From: Desulfobulbaceae bacterium
Lineage (GTDB): Bacteria > Desulfobacterota > Desulfobulbia > Desulfobulbales > Desulfocapsaceae
DNA: 36,349 bases
Reading direction: 5' to 3'
Assembly (NCBI GenBank): GCA_004796425.1
Contig: QZLB01000164.1
Location: 1 to 36,349, forward strand
Shown here: piece after piece, positions 16,857 to 24,112 of the stretch
Layout: each line of letters starts with the position of its first letter
How positions within the stretch are numbered: the stretch's first letter is position 1
The notes under the pieces: model-generated
Database searches by the model: none
Told to the model about the DNA's origin: nothing
What the model saw: only the letters and a program-made list of their open reading frames with translations
Translations under genes and position numbers: made by a program

Positions 16857-17315
16857 TTAATCATATGCGCGTACGAGTTGCGCGCATTCTTCACTTTGCA
16901 GAAAGGTTATGAGGTCATAAACGCCCTGGTACACCAACTTCCCACATTCAGCCATTTGAGCCTCTTCACCAAACCGGTCGCGCAAGACCTGACAATTTCT
17001 CGTCTCATGTTTTTCAGAGAACAGCTCCATAACCTTTGCGCCCAGAGTTGCAGGAACGTCCCAGCTGCCACCTGGTTGTCTCCTGCCATAGAAATGTCCA
17101 ATCACAATCAGACAGCCGGAAATAACACCACAAGTCTCAAAGAACGTCCGGCCAAAGCCGCCACCAAACGCGGTGGCATGAGCAATCGCCTCAACAGATC
17201 CGTCCCCGATGGATTCTAGACAGGCCGCAACCACCGCCTCGGCACAATGATAACCACCATTAAAATAACCCTGTGCCAACGTAGCGGCGGACTCAGCTGA
17301 AATATCTTCAAACAT
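16857..17315 (-). CDS. C_GCAxxG_C_C family protein
   Basis: 152 residues. The conserved Cys pattern of this small redox-type family is present: YHCAEAV (Cys24), then FGRTFFETCGVISGCLIVIG, RNCQVLRDRFG and AECGKLVYQG. In the signature motif the family's GCAxxG reads TCGVISGC here, a mild variation. Members are thought to be redox or metal-binding because of the Cys pattern and are often near oxidoreductases, but no reaction is proven. An AGGAGAGAG site precedes ATG. The gene begins 11 bp after thyA, so the two are co-transcribed; no functional link to thymidylate synthesis is known to me. Confidence 0.85.
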   Translation of the reverse strand: MFEDISAESAATLAQGYFNGGYHCAEAVVAACLESIGDGSVEAIAHATAFGGGFGRTFFETCGVISGCLIVIGHFYGRRQPGGSWDVPATLGAKVMELFSEKHETRNCQVLRDRFGEEAQMAECGKLVYQGVYDLITFLQSEECAQLVRAYD

Positions 17316-17326
17316 TAATCTCTCTC

Positions 17327-18121
17327 CTATACGGCAACCGGGGCCGGTATGTTTGGGTCGGGATTATAGTCGACCAGTTCGAAATCACTGTAATCAAACG
17401 CAAACAGATCCCTCACATCCGGATTAATCCGCATGGTTGGAAGTGTCCTGGGCGTTCTTGTCAGTTGGAGCTGTGCCTGCTCGAAATGATTCGAGTAAAG
17501 ATGCAGGTCACCAAAGGTATGAACAAAATCTCCCGGCTCAAGACCCAGAACCTGAGCAATCATCATGTTTAACAGGCTGTATGAGGCTATGTTAAATGGT
17601 ACCCCTAAAAATACATCGGCACTTCGTTGATACAGCTGGCAGGAGAGCTTTCCCTCGGCCACATAGAACTGGAACAGACAATGACAGGGGTGCAGGGCCA
17701 TTTTATCGAGATCTGAAACATTCCAGGCACTGACGATGTGGCGCCGGGAATTCGGGTTGGTCTTCAACACCTTGAGCAACTCGGTCACCTGATCGATACC
17801 ACCACCGTCAGTTGTGGGCCAGCTCCGCCATTGATGCCCGTAAATCGGCCCAAGCTCACCCTGTTCATCCGCCCATTCATCCCAGATACTTACCTTGTGC
17901 TCTTTGAGATAGTGGACATTCGTCTCACCCTTGAGAAACCAGAGCAGTTCGTAAATTATTGAGCGAAGGTGTAATTTTTTTGTGGTCAGACACGGAAAAC
18001 CTTGAGACAGATCAAAGCGTATCTGTCTGCCAAAAAGTGACCTGGTTCCTGTCCCGGTTCTGTCTCCACGATCAGTACCGTTATCAATAATATCCTGGAG
18101 CAGGTTTAGATATTCACGCAT
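17327..18121 (-). CDS. thyA: Thymidylate synthase
   Basis: 264 residues, the same length as E. coli ThyA, with no apparent gaps against it. The catalytic Cys146 lies in [18 protein letters not shown] near the start, [27 protein letters not shown] and HLYSNH are all typical. It methylates dUMP to dTMP using 5,10-methylene-tetrahydrofolate in the cytoplasm. The start at 18121 (MREYLNLLQ) has GGAGGAAG upstream; a TTG 18 nt earlier would be within that site. It heads a short minus-strand transcript with the C_GCAxxG_C_C gene. The usual neighbour folA is not present in the window. Confidence 0.97.
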   Translation of the reverse strand: MREYLNLLQDIIDNGTDRGDRTGTGTRSLFGRQIRFDLSQGFPCLTTKKLHLRSIIYELLWFLKGETNVHYLKEHKVSIWDEWADEQGELGPIYGHQWRSWPTTDGGGIDQVTELLKVLKTNPNSRRHIVSAWNVSDLDKMALHPCHCLFQFYVAEGKLSCQLYQRSADVFLGVPFNIASYSLLNMMIAQVLGLEPGDFVHTFGDLHLYSNHFEQAQLQLTRTPRTLPTMRINPDVRDLFAFDYSDFELVDYNPDPNIPAPVAV

Positions 18122-18517
18122 AAGTCTTCCTCCGGGCAATCAAGTTACTATAAAAAGAGTGTTATATGGTTCGCAGGTGAACTGGTCTGATCTACCACTG
18201 GTAACCGTGATGATATTTGAATCCTCTTCCACACTGAGACAAGGTCAAAAACCTCACTATTGAGCACTATCGCAAAACGCATTTACCGCTAATCCGTCGC
18301 TCTGAAAAACAATTATATTACAGATCAGATCTTTGTCACCCGTTACCTGTGCAATATCCTCATATTTTTCGAAAAATGGAGATAACCTCCTGATAATCGG
18401 CAGTAAACCTTTATAAGGTGAACCATCTCGAACTAGATACCGCCTGGCGGCTCAGAGAAGCACGTCGATGAACCTGCGAGTAAAAAAGTCAGGAAAGAGT
18501 CAAAAGAAAAAGGAAAA
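18122..18517. other. About 400 bp intergenic, upstream of thyA
   Basis: No convincing gene, RNA or terminator is seen. A TATAGT hexamer (minus strand, 18147-18152) could be the -10 of thyA, but no good -35 lies 16-18 bp upstream. CCGCC-T-GGCGG near 18442 is a palindrome without a loop, so it is not a convincing terminator for the Sel1 gene. Confidence 0.4.
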
Positions 18518-19015
18518 TCATTGACAAAGCGCAGGAGTGGCGAGACAAATCTCCCGGTATTTTTCCCCTGCTTCCCGGTGTCCAGCATCAGCCGATTGCT
18601 TAAGGAATTCAGCGGATTCCCTGGGATTCTGTTCTGCCAATGCCAAGCCAAGAAAGTATGCAGCATCCATGTGGTTTGCCTCTGCAGCATAGCGGAGCCA
18701 ATACAACGTTTTATCTCGATTTCCCATGTTGAGATAAAGCATCCCCAAGTCAAACGGTGCATCGTGATGCCCGCCTCGGGCCGCCTGCTCAAGCCAGAAG
18801 ACGGATCTACGCCAATCCTTCTCCACCTCGAGAAATCCACGGAAGTAGAGGTGGCCGAGGGTATATTGGGCCTCAATGATACCGCGATGCGCATCCTGGA
18901 TTAATCGCTGAGAACCACCATCTGCCGCCTTCAAATCGGCTGGAGTGCTGAAACAGAAGAGGCCACCGAATAATGCGACGATAATTGCAATATATATTCG
19001 GGAAATTTTAGTCAT
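18518..19015 (-). CDS. Exported Sel1-repeat protein
   Basis: 165 residues. Residues 1-31 form a signal peptide ending near LKA-ADGG. Then come three to four Sel1-like (TPR-type) helical repeats with the hallmark A-x-LG spacing: AQYTLGHLYFRG, APFDLGMLYLNMG, AAYFLGLALAEQ and the last AGHREAGEKYREI. Sel1 repeats usually form protein-protein scaffolds, here in the periplasm. The gene starts only 3 nt after the creC stop and so belongs to the exosortase operon. It may sense or scaffold the VIT/VWA substrate or the CreC sensor domain; that is a guess from position. Confidence 0.85.
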   Translation of the reverse strand: MTKISRIYIAIIVALFGGLFCFSTPADLKAADGGSQRLIQDAHRGIIEAQYTLGHLYFRGFLEVEKDWRRSVFWLEQAARGGHHDAPFDLGMLYLNMGNRDKTLYWLRYAAEANHMDAAYFLGLALAEQNPRESAEFLKQSADAGHREAGEKYREICLATPALCQ

Positions 19016-19018
19016 TGC

Positions 19019-20461
19019 TCAGGGGCTCAAGGGTGGTTCGAGGGCCAGGATGAGGAGCGCCCTCACTCCCCGAGGAGTGCGGTTCTGAAGGGTAATAGTG
19101 CCACCATGCAGGTGAGCAACTTCACGAACAAAATTAAGCCCCAAACCGGTGCTTTTCTTACCACTGTCAGGACGCTGAAGAGAAAAGAATTTCTCGAAGA
19201 TCCGCTGGGTGGCGTACGGTTCTATACCAACTCCCTGATCCACGATTTCGATCATCAGATGAGAACCTTCCTGTCTGCATTGAATCGAGATGGCGCCACC
19301 CTCCTCACTGAAATCAATACTATTCTGTAACAGGTTGACCAAGGCCCGGTGAAGCAGAAATGAATCACCGGTCAACGTTACATCCTCCAAGGCAACCGAC
19401 ACCGAAACGGACTTGCGGGTCATCACCGATTCAAGTCCCTCGACCACGGTATTGACTAACCCTTTGAGTGATACCGGTTCCATCTTCACCAGCTTCTGTC
19501 TGTTTTCAAGGGCTGCCAGTTCAAGCATCCGGTCTATGATATCCTGGATCCGCAGTGACTCATTCTTAATATTGTTTAGAAATCGTTTACGCTGGTTCTC
19601 CTCCATCGGCTCATCGAGCAATTCGGCAGCACCCCTGATCGCAGACAGCGGGCTTTTAATTTCATGGGTGAGATTCTGGATATATTCCTCCACATATTTT
19701 TTCCCTTCCAGCGCCTCCTGCATCTCCTTGAATGCCGTTCCCATCTGAGAAATCTCACTTTTGCCAAGCTCGGGAAAGGGTGGTCTTGAACCATCGGTCA
19801 TACCAATTGCGTAATCCGTTAAGCGCTTGATGGGCCGGGTAATCCAATAGGAAACAAGATAACTGAACAGACTTGCCACCAGCAGGGCAATCAGGGCGAC
19901 GGCAACAACCTGAACCTTGGCGTTCTCAACAAACCAGGTAATGTTTGTGGTCGGTTTTCCAACACTGAGCACCCCGACAATTTCACCGTCAACTTTTATG
20001 GGGGCTGCAACGAACAGAACCGATGAGTTTTCGTCATCGGGAACATTTCTGGTTGTTCTTGCCCCATATTTGCCACTGAGTGTCAGATGTACATCGCGCC
20101 ATTGTGCATAATCCTTGCCGACGTTTTCTGGAAAACGCGAATCAAAGGTTACGACACCGTTGCGATCGGTCATGTATATTCGGGTATCAACCGACTTTTT
20201 GAGCAGTTGGTAAATCTGTGCAGAAACTGACCGCTGATACACTTCTGCAAAGGTGTCATACCAGAGCGTTTCATCAAAGCTGCCGTTGCTCATCTCGATG
20301 CCAACCGCTGCAGCCAGTATATTGGCCTGATCCACCAGCGGATCCTCTACCCCTTCAAGATAGCGTGTCCGCATGTTATCCAGAATCCAGTCGAATGGAT
20401 AGTAAAGACAGACGATACTGATGGTCAGATAACAAAAGAAAATCCTGGTCGATACTTTCAT
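19019..20461 (-). CDS. creC: CreC-like sensor histidine kinase
   Basis: 480 residues (E. coli CreC: 474). A membrane segment at about 7-28 is followed by a periplasmic sensor domain containing YMTDRNGVVTFDSR and SGKYGARTTRNVPDD, very close to the same stretches of E. coli CreC. A second segment (about 185-207), HAMP, then the H-box LTHEIKSPLSAIRGAAELL (His266) and the ATPase boxes (NLLQNSIDFSEEGG, DQGVGIEPYA, KKSTGLGLNF) follow. It would phosphorylate the CreB-like regulator, whose stop codon overlaps its ATG (ATGA). Similarity over the periplasmic part, not just the kinase core, supports the name. The signal is unknown; here it is likely linked to the cell surface, given the operon. Confidence 0.9.
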   Translation of the reverse strand: MKVSTRIFFCYLTISIVCLYYPFDWILDNMRTRYLEGVEDPLVDQANILAAAVGIEMSNGSFDETLWYDTFAEVYQRSVSAQIYQLLKKSVDTRIYMTDRNGVVTFDSRFPENVGKDYAQWRDVHLTLSGKYGARTTRNVPDDENSSVLFVAAPIKVDGEIVGVLSVGKPTTNITWFVENAKVQVVAVALIALLVASLFSYLVSYWITRPIKRLTDYAIGMTDGSRPPFPELGKSEISQMGTAFKEMQEALEGKKYVEEYIQNLTHEIKSPLSAIRGAAELLDEPMEENQRKRFLNNIKNESLRIQDIIDRMLELAALENRQKLVKMEPVSLKGLVNTVVEGLESVMTRKSVSVSVALEDVTLTGDSFLLHRALVNLLQNSIDFSEEGGAISIQCRQEGSHLMIEIVDQGVGIEPYATQRIFEKFFSLQRPDSGKKSTGLGLNFVREVAHLHGGTITLQNRTPRGVRALLILALEPPLSP

Positions 20462-21138
20462 GCAGTGATCTCCAGTGAATACCCGACACCTCGATGAGTA
20501 ACAATCGGATCATGGTCCGCTCTGATCTGCTTAAGCTTCGCTCTGATATTTTTTATATGGGTATCAACAGTCCGGTCCATACTCGCATCGGGCTCATCCC
20601 AGGCCCGATCCATTAACTGGTCACGACTGAATACGCGACCCGGCTGTTCTATAAAAACTGCGAGAATATTATACTCATACTTGGATAGCTCAAGCACCGT
20701 TGCACAGTATTTGATCACCCGCTTGTCACGATCCAGTTGAAACGAACCGTTTTCAGACGCGTGAACACTGGTCTGCCCCACCCGTCGCAATACCGCCTTG
20801 ACCCGGGCAGAGAGCTCGCGCGGACTAAACGGCTTCACCACATAATCATCGGCACCGATCTCAAGGCCAACCACCCGATCAATTTCATCGGATCGGGCAG
20901 TGAGAAAGATGATGGGAACGGTCGACCAGGTTCTGATTTGCTTGCATAATTCAATACCGCTGATATCGGGCAATCCAATATCAAGCACAATCAATTCAAC
21001 GGGCTGCTCCTCAAGGATCGTGTTGACCGGCAGACCGGCATGACTGCAGACCACGCGGTAACCATCGGTTTCAAGCGCATACTGAATAGTCTCCGCAATG
21101 GCGGGTTCATCCTCTACTACCAGAATTACACTGCCCAT
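20458..21138 (-). CDS. creB: CreB-like response regulator (OmpR/PhoB family)
   Basis: 226 residues (E. coli CreB: 229). Receiver domain with VLDIGLPDISGIELCKQI (Asp53), FLTARSDEIDRVVGLEIGAD and KPFSPREL, then a winged-helix DNA-binding domain ending in MDRTVDTHIKNIRAKL and THRGVGYSLEI. These stretches match E. coli CreB closely. GAGGAA lies before the ATG; the gene overlaps the exosortase end by 32 nt and creC by 4 nt. Four TTCAC/TTCAT half-sites with 11-bp spacing upstream of the operon match the known CreB box, so I infer autoregulation. Confidence 0.92.
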   Translation of the reverse strand: MGSVILVVEDEPAIAETIQYALETDGYRVVCSHAGLPVNTILEEQPVELIVLDIGLPDISGIELCKQIRTWSTVPIIFLTARSDEIDRVVGLEIGADDYVVKPFSPRELSARVKAVLRRVGQTSVHASENGSFQLDRDKRVIKYCATVLELSKYEYNILAVFIEQPGRVFSRDQLMDRAWDEPDASMDRTVDTHIKNIRAKLKQIRADHDPIVTHRGVGYSLEITA

Positions 21139-21892
21139 ATATTCCTCGCTCTTCAGGTGATCTTCCCTGTTTTACTTTCTGGTATAGCCAAAACAGCGCA
21201 GTCAGTGATAGGGTAAGCGTGGAACTCACCAGTATCACCACCTGCGCATGTGCCCAGAATTTTATTGAAAGACTCGTATTCACAGAGTTTACAAGCGGCA
21301 GTACCAGCGCGTATCCCAGATACCAGAGCAGCGGTACCAGCAGATAGAGCAATGAGCTACCGCGATTGCTTTTTCTCCCATTGAGCACACATGAAACCGA
21401 TATATAATAAATTATCAGTGCATTATAGTAAATAACCACGCCACTCAACCGGTGTGCTGTTTCAGGGTTTATGATAGCACCGAGCACTTCCTGTTCGAAT
21501 GGACTGATGGAGAGCATGATGCGCAGCCCATTTACCAGGATGGTGAACCCGTATGCAGCAACAAGTAACAAGAAGATACTGCTCAGACGCGCCTTCCTCC
21601 CGGAAGTCCATAACAGCTGATAGGAGCCCAGACAAAAGATCAGGATGAGGAAATTCACACCCGCACAGGCGGGGGCAATGGCGATGGATTCTGCCAGATT
21701 TACCCAGCCCAGGCCCCGTTCAAATTCGAAATGCAGCCCGGTAAGCAGTGAAACCAGTATCGCCAATGGTCTGAGTATCCAGACCAACTGTTCACTGGTT
21801 CCATTGCTATAATGATATTTCAGGAGCAGCGCAGTAACCAAAACCGCAACAGATAAAAACCAACGATTATGCTGAAATGCGACCATTCTCAT
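21107..21892 (-). CDS. Exosortase (dedicated type)
   Basis: 261 residues with about seven or eight membrane segments. The three exosortase catalytic residues are in place: Cys76 in IAPACAGVNF, Arg124 in NGLRIM, and His147 in TAHRLSGVVIYY. Exosortases are inner-membrane proteases/transpeptidases that process proteins with PEP-CTERM tails. I chose the ATG at 21892, which overlaps the stop of the upstream VIT/VWA gene (ATGA) and has AGGGG upstream; a GTG 15 nt earlier is less likely. The adjacent gene encodes a protein ending in exactly such a tail, so this is probably a one-substrate system. It may belong to the exosortase K variant, but I cannot confirm that by profile. Confidence 0.85.
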   Translation of the reverse strand: MRMVAFQHNRWFLSVAVLVTALLLKYHYSNGTSEQLVWILRPLAILVSLLTGLHFEFERGLGWVNLAESIAIAPACAGVNFLILIFCLGSYQLLWTSGRKARLSSIFLLLVAAYGFTILVNGLRIMLSISPFEQEVLGAIINPETAHRLSGVVIYYNALIIYYISVSCVLNGRKSNRGSSLLYLLVPLLWYLGYALVLPLVNSVNTSLSIKFWAHAQVVILVSSTLTLSLTALFWLYQKVKQGRSPEERGIYGQCNSGSRG

Positions 21893-23907
21893 TTGCGCCC
21901 CTGCCACTGAGCTTTCTTTTTCCGTTCATCCTTTCGCTGCAGCCAGCCGATCAACAACAGGGCCGTACCCAACAGCACAAGCGTTATCAGACCGGGTTCC
22001 GGAACTTTGTTCATGCCGCCCCCGACTGCCAAATTAGACACTCCTTTCGGCAGCGTCAGTGGCTGCTTTACATCCTGGCTCTGGCCACTCGGGTTTCTGA
22101 TAATTTCGTCTACTGCCACAAAAGAGGTGAACTTCGTTAACAGGTTGTAGGATAGACCCAGCTCAACAATCTTCTCCCGGTTCTCATTGGTAGCGTCCCG
22201 GCTCTGAAAATCGGATAATCGGGAGATTCTTGCCCGGGCCCACAGGTATTCCAACCCTTCTGAAGCTTCACGCTCCACTGCTCCCTGCCAATCAATCTCC
22301 TGTCGAAAAAAACCCTCACCGTTGGTTCCGGTCAACACGACAGTTCCATCCTCCGCTTCCCGCCATTTACCGAACACTATCACCGGTCGCGAACCAAACA
22401 GATCTGGAATTGCAAGGGGTTCAACGTCATAAGCCTGAATATTCTCAAACCCAACTTCTATATCTGTAAGCACCGGATTTTGGATATATTCACGAAATCT
22501 CTGCGCGACCGGTAGTGCCTCTTCAGGTTTGGTCACCACAAAGGTATCGCCCTGACCGGATTTGGCTAACCCCTCAATCAGATAACGATTAACACTAGAG
22601 CCAATACCAAAAGCAAATACATTGGTTTTGTGCAAGTTCTGCGACACCGCTTCAAATACTTCACGCTCGGCACTGACATAACCATCAGTAACAATAACTA
22701 AACTTCGCGACACGCCCTCCTTTCTCGGCAATTTCAACGCCCGTTTCATTGCGCTTAAGAGCTCTGTCCCCCCTCCACCTTCGCTGTCGGAGATGAACCT
22801 GGCCGCCTGTTGAAGATGTGCTGGCGTCGCAGGGACCGATTGCGGTGCGTACATTTTCGAATCTCCTGCAAAAAGCATCACATTAAAACTGTCCGTTGGA
22901 TCTAGATTGACAATCAGGTTTTCCAGGAGTTTTTTTGCCGTATCAAGGGGAAAACCGTGCATCGAACCAGATACATCAACTACAAAAATGTATTCTCGAG
23001 CCGGAATGATGCTAGATTCCACCCGATCAGGAGGCTGAGCCATCAGCAGGAAGTAGTTTTCTTTCTGACCACGTTGCACAATCAACCCTGAATTAATCTC
23101 TTTTCCGGCAAGTTGATAATTAAGAATAAAATCCCGATCACCAGAGAACTGCACAGGGTTGGCGAGGCGGATTTGAGCCACACTTGGTGCTTCAAAATCC
23201 ACCTCGGTATCATGGGTTTTACAACCAACCGCTGCCAAGTCTATACCGGTGTTAAGCCGTACCGAGATATTAAACTCCGTTCTTGGCTTGCTGCCTGCTT
23301 TAAGATAGGGGTTTTTACTCCAGGACTGGCCAGGTATTGCAGCCTTTAACTCAGCACCACTGACATACCGCGGACCGACTACCGTTGGGTAGACAAATTC
23401 ATAAACAGTATCCTGCGGCACCAGGAGTTCGGTATATTTCAGTTCTATTATGATGGTATCGCCCGGCATCACATTGGCGACCTCCATCTGAAAAACATTG
23501 GGACGTTTCTGCTCCAGAAGCGAGGCGTTCTTACCTTGCTGTTTTGCGGTATTGAATATCTGCTTTGCCTCCTCTTTCTCTTTGATCTTGGCGTGAGTAA
23601 CCCGATCTCCGATGGTCATGGTCATACCATGGACCGCAGCACTGGTTGAACCGGGGAAAATATAGCGACCGCTGATCGGCTGCCCCCCCATGTTAGCATA
23701 CTCCTGTCGCACCTCAACATGGGCGATAACCCCTGAAATGTTGACCGTTACCTCGGTCGATTTCAGGGGAAACTGATCCAGATTCGAGTCACCCTCTTCC
23801 ACAAAAAAATAGGGCGAAAGATGATCTATTGTTTCCTCACTGCAGTAGCCATAGCCGCTCATTATGATCATGAGTGATAGTGTCATCACTGCCAATTGCT
23901 TCCTCAT
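21889..23907 (-). CDS. Secreted VIT/VWA-domain protein with PEP-CTERM sorting tail
   Basis: 672 residues. Signal peptide at the N-terminus (hydrophobic to about residue 22). VIT domain at about 40-165 (EVTVNISGVIAHVEVRQEY, PGDTIIIELKY). VWA domain at about 300-470 with the metal-binding MIDAS motif VVDVSGSM and later VIVTDGYVS. The C-terminus has VPEP at 635-638, a hydrophobic segment and a basic tail (RKDERKKK), the three parts of a PEP-CTERM signal. Architecture resembles the 'marine proteobacterial sortase target' proteins, but with an exosortase tail instead of LPxTG. ATG at 23907 has GGAGG 5 nt upstream. It is the first gene of the operon and the presumed substrate of the exosortase. VIT/VWA proteins often mediate adhesion or matrix binding; the ligand is unknown. 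Confidence 0.9.
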   Translation of the reverse strand: MRKQLAVMTLSLMIIMSGYGYCSEETIDHLSPYFFVEEGDSNLDQFPLKSTEVTVNISGVIAHVEVRQEYANMGGQPISGRYIFPGSTSAAVHGMTMTIGDRVTHAKIKEKEEAKQIFNTAKQQGKNASLLEQKRPNVFQMEVANVMPGDTIIIELKYTELLVPQDTVYEFVYPTVVGPRYVSGAELKAAIPGQSWSKNPYLKAGSKPRTEFNISVRLNTGIDLAAVGCKTHDTEVDFEAPSVAQIRLANPVQFSGDRDFILNYQLAGKEINSGLIVQRGQKENYFLLMAQPPDRVESSIIPAREYIFVVDVSGSMHGFPLDTAKKLLENLIVNLDPTDSFNVMLFAGDSKMYAPQSVPATPAHLQQAARFISDSEGGGGTELLSAMKRALKLPRKEGVSRSLVIVTDGYVSAEREVFEAVSQNLHKTNVFAFGIGSSVNRYLIEGLAKSGQGDTFVVTKPEEALPVAQRFREYIQNPVLTDIEVGFENIQAYDVEPLAIPDLFGSRPVIVFGKWREAEDGTVVLTGTNGEGFFRQEIDWQGAVEREASEGLEYLWARARISRLSDFQSRDATNENREKIVELGLSYNLLTKFTSFVAVDEIIRNPSGQSQDVKQPLTLPKGVSNLAVGGGMNKVPEPGLITLVLLGTALLLIGWLQRKDERKKKAQWQGRK

Positions 23908-23953
23908 TGCCACCTCCTGGATTTATGTTTTATGAGTCAATAACTGGTTCCAG

Positions 23954-24005
23954 ACTATCCTTCACAGATGAACGGGGAGTGAACCATATATGAAAAATCA
24001 GTGAA
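23954..24005 (-). promoter_or_regulatory. Four-half-site CreB box array and -10 of the exosortase operon
   Basis: On the minus strand the pattern is TTCAC-N6-TTCAT-N6-TTCAC-N6-TTCAT, at 24001-24005, 23990-23994, 23979-23983 and 23968-23972, all in the same direction and exactly 11 bp apart. The E. coli CreB tag is TTCAC-N6-TTCAC. A GATAGT hexamer (23954-23959) lies 8 bp after the last half-site, as a -10 does after a Pho box that replaces the -35. Transcription would begin about 40 nt before the VIT/VWA ATG. Spacing and repetition make chance unlikely. Confidence 0.75.
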
Positions 24006-24072
24006 AAAGTATCGGAGCTTTCATAATTGTAAAAAGCAGGTATTATTGGCGGTAAGGATTTGTTATTTCGGT

Positions 24073-24078
24073 TATAAT
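24073..24078 (+). promoter_or_regulatory. Possible -10 of the lysine-catabolism operon
   Basis: TATAAT lies about 35 nt before the aldehyde dehydrogenase ATG. No good -35 hexamer lies 16-18 bp upstream, so the promoter may need an activator. The divergent exosortase promoter is about 70 bp away. Confidence 0.4.
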
Positions 24079-24112
24079 TGGTGCATCATTTACTTCAACC
24101 AGCGGAGGGAAC

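Noticed and set aside
18440-18455. CCGCC-T-GGCGG as terminator of the Sel1 gene
   Set aside because: No loop large enough to fold as RNA and no T-run.
24046-24064. Sigma-54-like TTGGC...TTTGTT before the aldehyde dehydrogenase
   Set aside because: The GG and GC-equivalent elements are not at the required spacing and the -12 GC is missing.
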